Shown here piece after piece: positions 6,056-13,118 of a DNA stretch of 15,702 bases. Both the position numbers and the translations under genes were made by a program. The notes under the pieces were generated by a model. The model saw nothing but the letters and a program-made list of their open reading frames with translations. It was not told where the DNA came from and searched no databases. The DNA is from Candidatus Heimdallarchaeota archaeon (lineage in GTDB: Archaea; Asgardarchaeota; Heimdallarchaeia; JABLTI01), in NCBI GenBank assembly GCA_030602675.1, contig JAUVZH010000022.1, positions 1 to 15,702 on the forward strand, read 5' to 3'. Position 1 is the stretch's first letter, and each line of letters opens with the position of its first letter.

Positions 6056-6748
6056 ATGTCTTACCAAATTTCATTGTTAACCAAGGTTGAACAAAACATA
6101 ATCTATTATTTTCTATGGAGAGTTATCAAAGAAATGGATGAATGGTTCACTGGTGGATTAAAGAAATTAGCTCATAATATAGGTAGACATGAGAAATCAG
6201 TAGTTAAAGCACTAAAATCGTTACGGGAAAAAAGTTTGATCGAAACAAAAAAAGTTCATAAGAAAGTTTGGATAAAACACACTTTATCTGATGATGAATT
6301 ATATCCAAGACTAGCTATTTTATGTGATGATTTTTGTAGCTCACAAGCAATAAATGAAAGAAAAAAAGATCTTCTACAATTAAACCAACAATTAAAACAC
6401 GAGAAACAAAATCTTCGAGAAAAAATACAAAAGAAAAAGATGGAAGAAATAAGAATTGAAATTATATTAGAAAATATGACAGATACAGATTTGAATGATT
6501 TGGTTAATAAGATACTAACAGAAAGAACGTATGCCAACGTGAATTCTCCAATTGAAGACATCATAAAAGTTGAAATCGTATCATTTAGGGATAAGATGTA
6601 TGAGGAATACTGTGAATTTGAAAACAACGATGAATTAGTTGGAGAGGTGAATTCGGATGAATTAATTGATCCATATGTTCCATCTAAAGAAGAGCTGGAT
6701 TTAATTATAACTCATTCAAAGAGAGATTTGAAATTAATTCACAAATAA
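6056..6748 (+). CDS. Winged-helix protein, first gene of the Cas1 operon
   Basis: This is a 230-residue cytoplasmic protein. Residues about 8-75 form a winged helix: LTKVEQNIIYYFLWRVI, then GGLKKLAHNIGRHEKSVV and ALKSLREKSLIETKKVHKKV. The spacing and the KALKSL-LIETKKV pattern recall the MarR/RPC34 (RNA polymerase III subunit C34) winged-helix group, but that is a distant resemblance by eye. Residues about 100-145 are a charged coiled coil, and the tail is acidic. The stop lies 20 bases before the Cas1-like gene, so they are probably co-transcribed. A regulator or DNA-end-binding accessory factor of the element is likely. The exact family is not recognised. Confidence 0.7.
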   Translation: MSYQISLLTKVEQNIIYYFLWRVIKEMDEWFTGGLKKLAHNIGRHEKSVVKALKSLREKSLIETKKVHKKVWIKHTLSDDELYPRLAILCDDFCSSQAINERKKDLLQLNQQLKHEKQNLREKIQKKKMEEIRIEIILENMTDTDLNDLVNKILTERTYANVNSPIEDIIKVEIVSFRDKMYEEYCEFENNDELVGEVNSDELIDPYVPSKEELDLIITHSKRDLKLIHK

Positions 6749-6768
6749 TAATGTAAGGGGATTTTGCC

Positions 6769-8628
6769 TTGAATGAAATCCAAGAAAAAATCTTAACACA
6801 AATTATTAACCACACAGGAGTATACCCCATAACTATCAAGAATATTAAAAACCAATTAGGATGTTCGAATGCATTTGTTGCTAAAAACATTAAAGTTCTT
6901 GAAAAAGAGAAGCGAGTTGATAAAAAAGAAGTTGTTTGGATTAAGGGAAGAATAGCATTTTATAAATTATCTAAAAATACTTGGCCTGAATTTATTGGAA
7001 AAAAATGTAAGGATTGTCACAACAAAAGTACTATCGATACTTGTATTTTTTATGAAGAACTTGCAGATGCAGGATACATCGAAGAACCACGACGAGTAAT
7101 GAAGAAGCTGGATCATGATACGATAGCTTGTCAATGGTTCATAGATCGAAAAACAAATTGGGAAAGAAAGAAATTTCAAGATTTTTTGGATGAAACAAGA
7201 AAAGTAACAAAAACAGAAACAGGATACAAAACAAGTTATCACTGTAAATTTTGTGGCGAAGAACTTCCTATAGGCAATGGATTTATCGCAAAGCTTGGAA
7301 GCTCTGTTATTCGTTGCATAAATTGTGAGTCAATTATCAAACTTGTGTTTAAGGAAAAAGAAAATCTCTTTCGAGTGATTTATGCAGAAGAAAAAGGGGA
7401 TGTCTATAGGGAACATTTCTACAAATCATCAGGTATCTTCTCCACTATTGTCCCATATGTTGGTACAAAACACGGTATTGTTATACCTGATCTTAAATCT
7501 TGTACACTCAATTTCAATACAAAAACATTAATTGTTTGTAACTGGGTAGGAAAACTCACAACTCTAGAATATATCGTTGCTAGAAAAAAATCGGATTATG
7601 ATTATCTTTTAGATGTTTTGCCATCAAAAGGGTATAAAAAAATTCATGTGATTTTTGGTGGAGAGAAAATTAAAAGCCCACCACCAATAAAACAGCAAGT
7701 TGGAATACTAAATATACTACGAGAAACAAAGATTGCTAATAAAGAATTTTGTCTAGCAACGTTAGTAAGTAGAAGAACAATCCTTCAAAGAATATCTCAT
7801 CATCTCGATAAAGAGAAATTGAAATCTACTTTAACACTGATTGAAACAAAAATACAAGAATTAAATAGAAAAACATCAATAACTCCAAGTGAGTGGAACG
7901 ATCTAGACAGAGATGCTGCAAAGAATATGTGGTGGACATTAGCAGCCTTTTTCAAGAAAATAGGAATATACTTTCCGGGTAGAGGGTCAGCTCGATTAAT
8001 GCAGGATAATTTCAAGCCATACGGGTTACACTTTTCTTATTCAGCGATTGATACACTAATAAATGGTGTCTATGACAAAGCGAGAGATTATGTGAAAGAA
8101 TATTGCACAAAAATTAATTTTTGTTGGGATGGGTTACCAGGAATATGTCATGGAAAAACAAAGGGAGGGGTGTTTGGACTTCACTTAGATATGTCTGAAC
8201 CAGTTAAACTTGTAGTCGTGCCTTTCCTAATAGAGGCACTAGTAAATGAAGAAATAATTCCTAATCAAGTACAATACAAATATGGTAGAAGAAGGCAAAA
8301 AGTGTTTTTTGTATATCCACAATCTGAACTTGATGAACAATTAGAAAAAATCGTGAAAGAAGCATTAAACAGTAAAATGAATGGTAAAATAGGAAGGAGA
8401 AAAATAAATGACTATTATTTAGAAGGAAAGTATTGGTTGAATGATCTCATAATGAAAAGTAACAACTATGAAATAAAACATCATGGGGTGACATTTCAAC
8501 CTTGGGCAATTATAAGAGAAGGAGTATGGGGATTATTAGATAGAAAAGAAAAAGACCAGTTTGTTAAAGAATTAAGAAATTACCATAACGAAATAGGATT
8601 TAAGCCATTAGCATTAAAGGAAGTTTGA
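6769..8628 (+). CDS. Cas1-family integrase fused to winged-helix and zinc-binding domains
   Basis: The protein has 619 residues. The TTG start is chosen because AAGGGG (6755-6760) lies eight bases upstream; the nearby ATG is out of frame. Order: winged helix (about 1-70); Cys cluster C80, C83, C92, C121; zinc ribbon C159, C162, C183, C186; then a Cas1 module. KQQVGIL and ETKIANKEFCLATL match the Cas1 inter-domain helices. RDAAKNMWWTL, GRGSARLMQDNFKPYGLHFSY, GLPGICHGKTKGGVFGLHLD and MSEPVK follow the Cas1 catalytic core. H461, D474 and E477 match conserved metal and catalytic residues, but D380 stands where Cas1 normally has Glu. Cas1 integrates DNA ends; Cas1 without CRISPR is typical of casposons and Cas1-solo elements. 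No Cas2 or array is nearby. Either a casposase-like enzyme or a derived Cas1 with altered activity. Confidence 0.85.
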   Translation: MNEIQEKILTQIINHTGVYPITIKNIKNQLGCSNAFVAKNIKVLEKEKRVDKKEVVWIKGRIAFYKLSKNTWPEFIGKKCKDCHNKSTIDTCIFYEELADAGYIEEPRRVMKKLDHDTIACQWFIDRKTNWERKKFQDFLDETRKVTKTETGYKTSYHCKFCGEELPIGNGFIAKLGSSVIRCINCESIIKLVFKEKENLFRVIYAEEKGDVYREHFYKSSGIFSTIVPYVGTKHGIVIPDLKSCTLNFNTKTLIVCNWVGKLTTLEYIVARKKSDYDYLLDVLPSKGYKKIHVIFGGEKIKSPPPIKQQVGILNILRETKIANKEFCLATLVSRRTILQRISHHLDKEKLKSTLTLIETKIQELNRKTSITPSEWNDLDRDAAKNMWWTLAAFFKKIGIYFPGRGSARLMQDNFKPYGLHFSYSAIDTLINGVYDKARDYVKEYCTKINFCWDGLPGICHGKTKGGVFGLHLDMSEPVKLVVVPFLIEALVNEEIIPNQVQYKYGRRRQKVFFVYPQSELDEQLEKIVKEALNSKMNGKIGRRKINDYYLEGKYWLNDLIMKSNNYEIKHHGVTFQPWAIIREGVWGLLDRKEKDQFVKELRNYHNEIGFKPLALKEV

Positions 8629-8634
8629 AGGTAA

Positions 8635-9225
8635 ATGAGTGAAGAAATAGGTAAGGAAACAATAATTAATGATTTTGAAAGATTAACAAAAATCTCAATA
8701 AAAGATCAAAGAATGATAACCAAAAATTTACTAAGAATTACTGTTTATGAAGGAGAATTCACCTACCAAATTATAAAATTGCTTCTAACAGAAAAAATAG
8801 AGAAAGGATATACAAAGAAATATTCACTAGTAGAATTACAGAAAAAAATACCACTTAAGAGAAGCAGATTAATAGAAAAATTGCAAAGAGTAGTGAAGGA
8901 AGGCGTACTGAAACATCAGAAAAGAAAATACATGATTAATAAAGAACATATCTTAGTTGATAGATTGTGGCAATATTATAATGATGCGAATTATAAAGAA
9001 AGAGAGAAAACAAAGGATATCATCAATTTGATACAAGAAAATGAACAAATAGAGGAAGAATGGATAAGAGAGAGAAAATACCTTAAATTAACAGAAAAAG
9101 AAGAAGAAAAATTGCGAGAAGAAATAATTAATGAAACAATAGCGGATTCGTATGATATTGAATCTGAATTAAAACGATTAATTGGTCAAAACAAAGTAAG
9201 AATCATTGGATTTAAGGAAATGTAA
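8635..9225 (+). CDS. HTH/coiled-coil protein, third gene of the Cas1 operon
   Basis: A 196-residue, strongly charged protein that starts six bases after the Cas1-like stop codon, with a purine-rich GAAGGT before the ATG, so it is translationally close-coupled. Residues about 58-105 (YSLVELQKKIPLKRSRLIEK, then VVKEGVLKHQKRKYMI) look like a winged helix-turn-helix. Residues about 115-160 are Glu/Lys-rich helix, likely a coiled coil. It shares its layout (HTH then charged helix) with the first operon gene, so the two may form partners around the Cas1-like protein. I do not recognise the family. It is the last gene before the right inverted repeat. Confidence 0.7.
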   Translation: MSEEIGKETIINDFERLTKISIKDQRMITKNLLRITVYEGEFTYQIIKLLLTEKIEKGYTKKYSLVELQKKIPLKRSRLIEKLQRVVKEGVLKHQKRKYMINKEHILVDRLWQYYNDANYKEREKTKDIINLIQENEQIEEEWIRERKYLKLTEKEEEKLREEIINETIADSYDIESELKRLIGQNKVRIIGFKEM

Positions 9226-9425
9226 GACAAATTTTAAAGAAAAACAAGTACCTGCTGAAATACTTAGTCAAGTAGAAAAAATCAGTTTTTCATGAAAAAT
9301 ATAATTTTCAAAATAATTCATAAACATTTATTGAACACGATAATGTTTTATAACACAATTTATTCTTTAGTGAATATTCTAATAAATCTTCAAATGAATT
9401 TCTAAATAATCTTTTTAAATAAATT

Positions 9426-9457
9426 CTATCGCGCTGTCCAGACTGCGCTACGGGCCT
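9426..9457 (-). repeat. Right inverted repeat: tRNA 5' half
   Basis: On the minus strand it reads AGGCCCG, TA, D-stem GCGC, loop AGTCTGGACA, GCGC, G, ATAG. It matches the left repeat at 29 of 32 positions; the differences are T/C, T/C and A/G. AGGCCCG plus TA-GCGC is a typical archaeal tRNA 5' end. As on the left, resemblance ends near tRNA position 30, with no anticodon loop or 3' half following inward. Confidence 0.8.
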
Positions 9458-9562
9458 AGTATTAAATTCTGAATGCTATTTTTTCCTCTCTTTTTCTCTT
9501 TAAAATACTTACGGTGAGAAGAGAAAAAATAACTTATCCGGTAAAATCTAATAACCTTAATA

Positions 9563-9594
9563 GATTATAAACTACTGCATTTTAATGTGATTTT
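9563..9594 (+). promoter_or_regulatory. TATA box of the following small gene
   Basis: GATTATAAAC at 9563-9572 lies 23-32 bases before the ATG at 9595. Transcription starting about 25 bases downstream would give a leaderless or nearly leaderless mRNA, in line with the absence of a Shine-Dalgarno. Confidence 0.55.
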
Positions 9595-9969
9595 ATGTCA
9601 AACGAACGATTATTGAGAAAGACTGCTGTTGATAAAAATAAAAAGAAGCTCGGCCCTATTGTCCGAATAGAAGATTTGCTTGGTAAAACGATTAAGAAAG
9701 CTGTTCCTCATGCAATGGTTCTTGTTAAGAAAATTTTCAAAGGTGAAATTCATGTTCCAATTGAAATTAAGAAAGTCATTGAAGTTACTGATCAACTAGT
9801 TTCATTTAATATTCTTAAAACTGATTTTGATAAAGAAGCAGAAAAATTACGTATAATTAAAAAGCAACGAGAGTTCGAAGAATCAAAAAGTCCTTATGAA
9901 TATCGAACTAGAGCTAGATTATCTCCATACACCAGAAATTTACCTCGATCTAGAAATAGAAGGAAATAA
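9595..9969 (+). CDS. Small basic protein of unknown function
   Basis: I do not recognise this 124-residue protein. It is soluble, Lys/Arg-rich and without Cys. The middle (about 20-80, IVRIEDLLGKTIKKA to QLVSFNILKTDFD) looks like a compact helix-rich fold, while the tail from about 98 is Arg/Ser/Pro/Tyr-rich (YRTRARLSPYTRN and RSRNRRK) and probably disordered. Such a tail suggests nucleic-acid or acidic-protein binding, which is inference. Codon usage resembles the genes to the right, so I place it outside the element. A TATA box directly upstream supports its reality. Confidence 0.7.
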   Translation: MSNERLLRKTAVDKNKKKLGPIVRIEDLLGKTIKKAVPHAMVLVKKIFKGEIHVPIEIKKVIEVTDQLVSFNILKTDFDKEAEKLRIIKKQREFEESKSPYEYRTRARLSPYTRNLPRSRNRRK

Positions 9970-9975
9970 ATCCAC

Positions 9976-9998
9976 TACTGTTTTATTTTTTTATTAAT
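9976..9998 (+). terminator. T-rich terminator after the small basic protein gene
   Basis: TGTTTTATTTTTTTATTA follows the stop codon by a few bases; runs of T on the coding strand are sufficient archaeal termination signals. Confidence 0.5.
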
Positions 9999-10109
9999 TA
10001 TATTCCTAGTTTCTTTCGCTTTGATAGTTATATGATTCTCAATGCCATCTACAGCTTTTACCAACAGTTTATAATGAACTGAATAATCTTGACATGCTAT
10101 AGAATATAT

Positions 10110-10123
10110 TGACTTTAGTCAAG
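10110..10123. repeat. Short palindrome TTGACT-TT-AGTCAA
   Basis: A six-base inverted repeat with a two-base centre in the gap between convergent genes. It could be a small operator or part of a termination structure. It contains the TTGAC half-site also seen in the palindrome at 13026-13044. Confidence 0.4.
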
Positions 10124-10142
10124 TTGAAGAAAAAGATGGAAG

Positions 10143-10164
10143 GAAAGAAACTAGTGTTTCTTTC
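10143..10164 (-). terminator. Hairpin overlapping the surface-protein stop codon
   Basis: GAAAGAAAC and GTTTCTTTC form a perfect nine-base stem with loop TAGT. The stem includes the stop codon (10151-10153) and the last codons. Placed at the end of the minus-strand gene, it probably acts in termination or mRNA 3' end protection. Confidence 0.55.
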
Positions 10165-12532
10165 TTCGATTGACAATGACATAAATACCTGATAATGAGA
10201 CTACTGACAGAGCAATTATGATTGGTATTTGGATACTTGATGTTTTTGTATTTCGCACTATAGAGAATAAATATGATGGAGTACTTTCATAAGTTCCTCC
10301 AAAACCATCATCAGCAACTACTTTTACTAATACTGATTCTGAATAATCGATGTCTGTGATATCCCAAAGATAATTGTTAATTGTAAGATTCTTAGCTAGA
10401 AGATGCCAACCCTCATTATTATTGATATTATACGAAACATCATAGGTTAAGCTGTCATCATCAGGATCAGAACCAGTCCACATTATAGAGATTGTATCTG
10501 AGGTAAAATTTTCACCACCAACAGGATTTGTGACCTCTACATATGGAGATCTGTTTATCACCGTGTAGCTGTACGGGTCGTCAAATGGATCTTTGTACTC
10601 ACTTGTCAAATCGTAATTATCTTTAGCAGTAATATACCAAAGAACTTCTGTACCATGTTCTTGTGTTGGTATGCTTCCTATCCAATCAGCATCATCAATA
10701 ACTGATTGAACCATTGCACTGGAATACCAATTTGAACCACCATTATTGGAATAGCAAAGTAACGCTTCAACAACTTCCCCATCATCAGCTATTTCAACAG
10801 TAATTTCTGGTTCATCATTTTCACATGGACCAATACTATCACCGGAAGTATCATAAACAATACTGTGGTCTTCAACAGTTGGAGCAAGATAATTTATGGT
10901 ATCATACTCATGTGGATTAGAAGTATTTGTACCGGCATTGGTAGCGAACACGTATGTACCAAATCGCTTATCATAACCGATTCTATGATACAAGTGATCA
11001 CCATTATCATCATCACCTAGATAATAGATTTTTTCCACAGAATGTCCTAGAGATGTTTCTTTAGAGATTTTCGTTAAGAGATCGAGTGAAATTTCTGTTT
11101 CAACCCCCCAGACTTCTAGAGAGATACTCGAACTTATAGCTAGTTCTACTGAATGTGATTGTGATGTTGTTGTGGAGATTTCTTCAGAGACAGTTAAAGC
11201 ATTTCCAATACCACCACTAACATGAGAATTATTATCAAGCCAATGCACAAGTTCTGAAGGATAACCTAAATAGACTAAACTCTGATCACGCCATTCCTCT
11301 GGCGCAGCAGTTTCGGATAAAACTGAAGTTGCAGAACGCTGGACTCCATATTTGATAGTTTCATCTTCATATTCTTTTGTTCCATCCCAGTAAGTCTTAT
11401 TTTGAACAAACAACCTCCATGGTATTTCCCAAGTTTCGCCCCAATAGACATCACCTCTACCAGGACCGGACAGTTCAGCTGGACCATTAACTATATCTAC
11501 ACTATTGATTCCCGCAAAATTGGTGATTTCATATCGCCACTCATAACCTGCTTCAGCTGTCAGTTCTATGCCAAAGCTTGCACCACCATCAAATAAGGAG
11601 AAATCTTCTTCAACGCTCAATTCTACTCCGACACTCATATTCAATTCTGAACCTACAAGTAGAGACATTATTGAATCTTCATCCCAAGCTGACCAGCTGA
11701 GATCTCCGTGGGGATCATAAAGGATACCATACAATTTCTTTCCAATAGTTTCAATTCCACTAGCAACTAATTGTTCATTATCAAGGGATACAATTTTCTT
11801 GAAGGTAAAACTTCTACTTCTTTCAATTGCAACTACAGAGCTGCTATAACCCTTCAAAGTTGCAACAATAGAACCATCAATTGTTGTATCATAATCTAAA
11901 ACAATTTGTGCAGGAGAAGGATCTAATTCACCTTTGTTTACTCCATTTATCCATAATTCAACCTTTTGCAAGTTAGTTTCTGTATATGAAATATTAAATA
12001 ATGCACTATTCACATCTGGATTAAGACCAAATTCGATTACCCCGCTTGCTGGAGAAACCCATACAAGTTCAGGTGGAGTTGAATCCCTTGTGAAGTATAC
12101 CATTATAGAATAGCTAAATTCTACAGGATTATTACTAGCTACTAGAAAATAATACCAACCATCTACTACACATGATACAACTTCAAGATCTGGGTCAAAA
12201 AATGCACCTAAGTAAACAAAATTGGGATCATATACAGCAACATAAAGTATTCCTTGAGAACTGCTAACTTTATCGATAGTTAAAGTTGTACCTCCTAGAC
12301 AACTTACCTTATAATAATCCCATACATCAGGTGAATCCACATCACCACTTACAATTCCTGAAAAAATTACTTCTTCTGCTTGAGCAAAGCTATTATTAGG
12401 TTCAGTGTCTGCAAGAACAATTTCTACTTTAATATTCAGTGCAAAAACTACCATTGGAATCAAAAATAACCCAATAATAACAACTGATTTCAATTTTTTA
12501 GGTTCTTGAAATATAAAAAACCCTCCTAACAA
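10151..12532 (-). CDS. Large secreted, membrane-anchored surface protein with PPC and Ig-like domains
   Basis: The frame has 793 residues. About 15-41 form a signal peptide or membrane helix (SVVIIGLFLIPMVVFAL). Residues 42-146 (DTEPNNSFAQAEEV, SGIVSGDVDSPDVWDYYKV, GWYYFLVAS) are a bacterial pre-peptidase C-terminal (PPC) type beta-sandwich. About 150-225 and 550-765 are Ig/fibronectin-like, with NRSPYVEVTNPVGGENF and TGSDPDDDSLTYDVSYN in the last. The centre includes Ser/Thr-rich alternating strands (TTTSQSHSVELAISSSISLE). A C-terminal helix (IPIIIALSVVSLSGIYVI) plus RRKKH tail anchors it, so the bulk is outside the cell. Start is unsure: the TTG at 12532 precedes a strong AGGAGGG that falls inside codons 2-4, so either the transcript is leaderless or translation begins downstream, for example at the TTG for residue 14. 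Its role may be binding or shielding; the ligand is unknown. Confidence 0.8.
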   Translation of the reverse strand: MLGGFFIFQEPKKLKSVVIIGLFLIPMVVFALNIKVEIVLADTEPNNSFAQAEEVIFSGIVSGDVDSPDVWDYYKVSCLGGTTLTIDKVSSSQGILYVAVYDPNFVYLGAFFDPDLEVVSCVVDGWYYFLVASNNPVEFSYSIMVYFTRDSTPPELVWVSPASGVIEFGLNPDVNSALFNISYTETNLQKVELWINGVNKGELDPSPAQIVLDYDTTIDGSIVATLKGYSSSVVAIERSRSFTFKKIVSLDNEQLVASGIETIGKKLYGILYDPHGDLSWSAWDEDSIMSLLVGSELNMSVGVELSVEEDFSLFDGGASFGIELTAEAGYEWRYEITNFAGINSVDIVNGPAELSGPGRGDVYWGETWEIPWRLFVQNKTYWDGTKEYEDETIKYGVQRSATSVLSETAAPEEWRDQSLVYLGYPSELVHWLDNNSHVSGGIGNALTVSEEISTTTSQSHSVELAISSSISLEVWGVETEISLDLLTKISKETSLGHSVEKIYYLGDDDNGDHLYHRIGYDKRFGTYVFATNAGTNTSNPHEYDTINYLAPTVEDHSIVYDTSGDSIGPCENDEPEITVEIADDGEVVEALLCYSNNGGSNWYSSAMVQSVIDDADWIGSIPTQEHGTEVLWYITAKDNYDLTSEYKDPFDDPYSYTVINRSPYVEVTNPVGGENFTSDTISIMWTGSDPDDDSLTYDVSYNINNNEGWHLLAKNLTINNYLWDITDIDYSESVLVKVVADDGFGGTYESTPSYLFSIVRNTKTSSIQIPIIIALSVVSLSGIYVIVNRRKKH

Positions 12533-12738
12533 ATACTTGTATACAATAGAATAAATATCTTTTCAGATTCGATTAAGTAATGTGTAAGTGATAAAAAAAC
12601 TGTAGAAAAGAATCTCAAATATCAGTCAAACTAGTGAAATGAACGAAATATAAAGCAGATAAATAATTTGCTGCTTAAGAAAGAATATCTAGTCTTCTAT
12701 AAGAAAGATTTTAATGATTTAGTACTTTAGTTATTATT

Positions 12739-12960
12739 ATGTTCCGTAAAAAAGAAGATAAAGTTGAATTTTCGATTCATGTCTGTGATGATTGTTATAA
12801 TGAACGCAAACTACATTTCGAAATTTTCCAATTAAAACGAATTCGTGTTCGTAGTTGGCATCCCTGTGCTGTTTGCAAAACGGACACTCATTGGTTATTT
12901 ACTGGTTTAGCTGATTCAGAAAGTGAAGTTGAGCACATGAAGCAAAAAATAACCAGCTAA
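12739..12960 (+). CDS. Small two-CxxC zinc-finger protein
   Basis: The 73-residue protein has two CxxC knuckles, VCDDCYNE (C16, C19) and HPCAVCKTD (C43, C46), which would bind one zinc. It is followed by an aromatic segment HWLFTGLADSES and a short acidic helix. A TATA-like TTCTATAAG (12695-12703) lies about 40 bases upstream and there is no Shine-Dalgarno, which suits a short-leader archaeal gene. I do not recognise a named family. A role in nucleic-acid or protein binding is plausible but unproven. It stands alone between divergent and tandem neighbours. Confidence 0.7.
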   Translation: MFRKKEDKVEFSIHVCDDCYNERKLHFEIFQLKRIRVRSWHPCAVCKTDTHWLFTGLADSESEVEHMKQKITS

Positions 12961-13025
12961 ATGGAAGCAATTTTGTAGAATTGAATCCCTTCATTTCGAT
13001 ATTTGTATTTATTCTAATTTACCGA

Positions 13026-13044
13026 TTGACCACATTTTGGTCAA
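13026..13044. promoter_or_regulatory. Candidate operator palindrome upstream of the nitroreductase gene
   Basis: TTGACCA and TGGTCAA form a perfect seven-base inverted repeat with a five-base spacer. It lies directly upstream of the likely TATA box (AATTATAAAT, about 13057-13066). A further half-site TGACCACTT is at about 13070-13078. The position upstream of TATA fits an activator or a dual regulator. Confidence 0.55.
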
Positions 13045-13118
13045 CGTTTTCCAACAAATTATAAATGAGTGACCACTTGATATCTAGTTGCTATTATGTT
13101 TAAGTTGGTTTTAGTACC

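Larger units (their letters stand above)
965..9457. mobile_element. Putative casposon-like element with tRNA-derived terminal inverted repeats
   Basis: The block is bracketed by two 32-base inverted repeats (965-996 and 9426-9457) that differ at three positions, all transitions. It holds a Cas1-fold protein without CRISPR, a Cas4-like nuclease, two small HTH proteins, an AbrB regulator, a lone TnpB, a LAGLIDADG protein and an intron-bearing tRNA gene. Casposons are known to combine Cas1 integrases with HTH proteins, nucleases and terminal inverted repeats, and some insert at tRNA genes. Against a classical casposon: no family B DNA polymerase is present, and I see no clear target-site duplication immediately outside the repeats. 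TnpB, the tRNA-Arg gene and the LAGLIDADG gene could be later insertions or cargo. The boundaries are inferred from the repeats alone. Confidence 0.5.
9226..9594. other. Spacer holding the right tRNA half and a promoter
   Basis: From left to right: about 200 AT-rich bases without a gene; the right inverted repeat (9426-9457); an imperfect inverted repeat in which TATTTTTTC with CTCTC (around 9478-9491) faces GAGAAGAGAAAAAATA (around 9517-9532); and the promoter of the following gene. No coding frame is visible. Confidence 0.5.

Noticed and set aside
5188..9225. A CRISPR-Cas adaptation locus
   Set aside because: Cas1-like and Cas4-like proteins are present, but I see no repeat-spacer array, Cas2 or effector gene anywhere in the window, and the Cas1 protein has extra N-terminal domains not usual for CRISPR Cas1.
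965..9457. Split (trans-spliced) tRNA genes made from the two 5' halves
   Set aside because: Known split halves end at a splice junction followed by GC-rich complementary sequence. Here similarity ends inside the anticodon stem, the following DNA is AT-rich and no 3' half with CAGACCT or CGGGCCT plus T-arm is present.
945..9475. A target-site duplication outside the inverted repeats
   Set aside because: The flanks (ending ATTGATAA on the left, starting AGTATTAA on the right) share only scattered AT bases, which is not convincing in AT-rich DNA.
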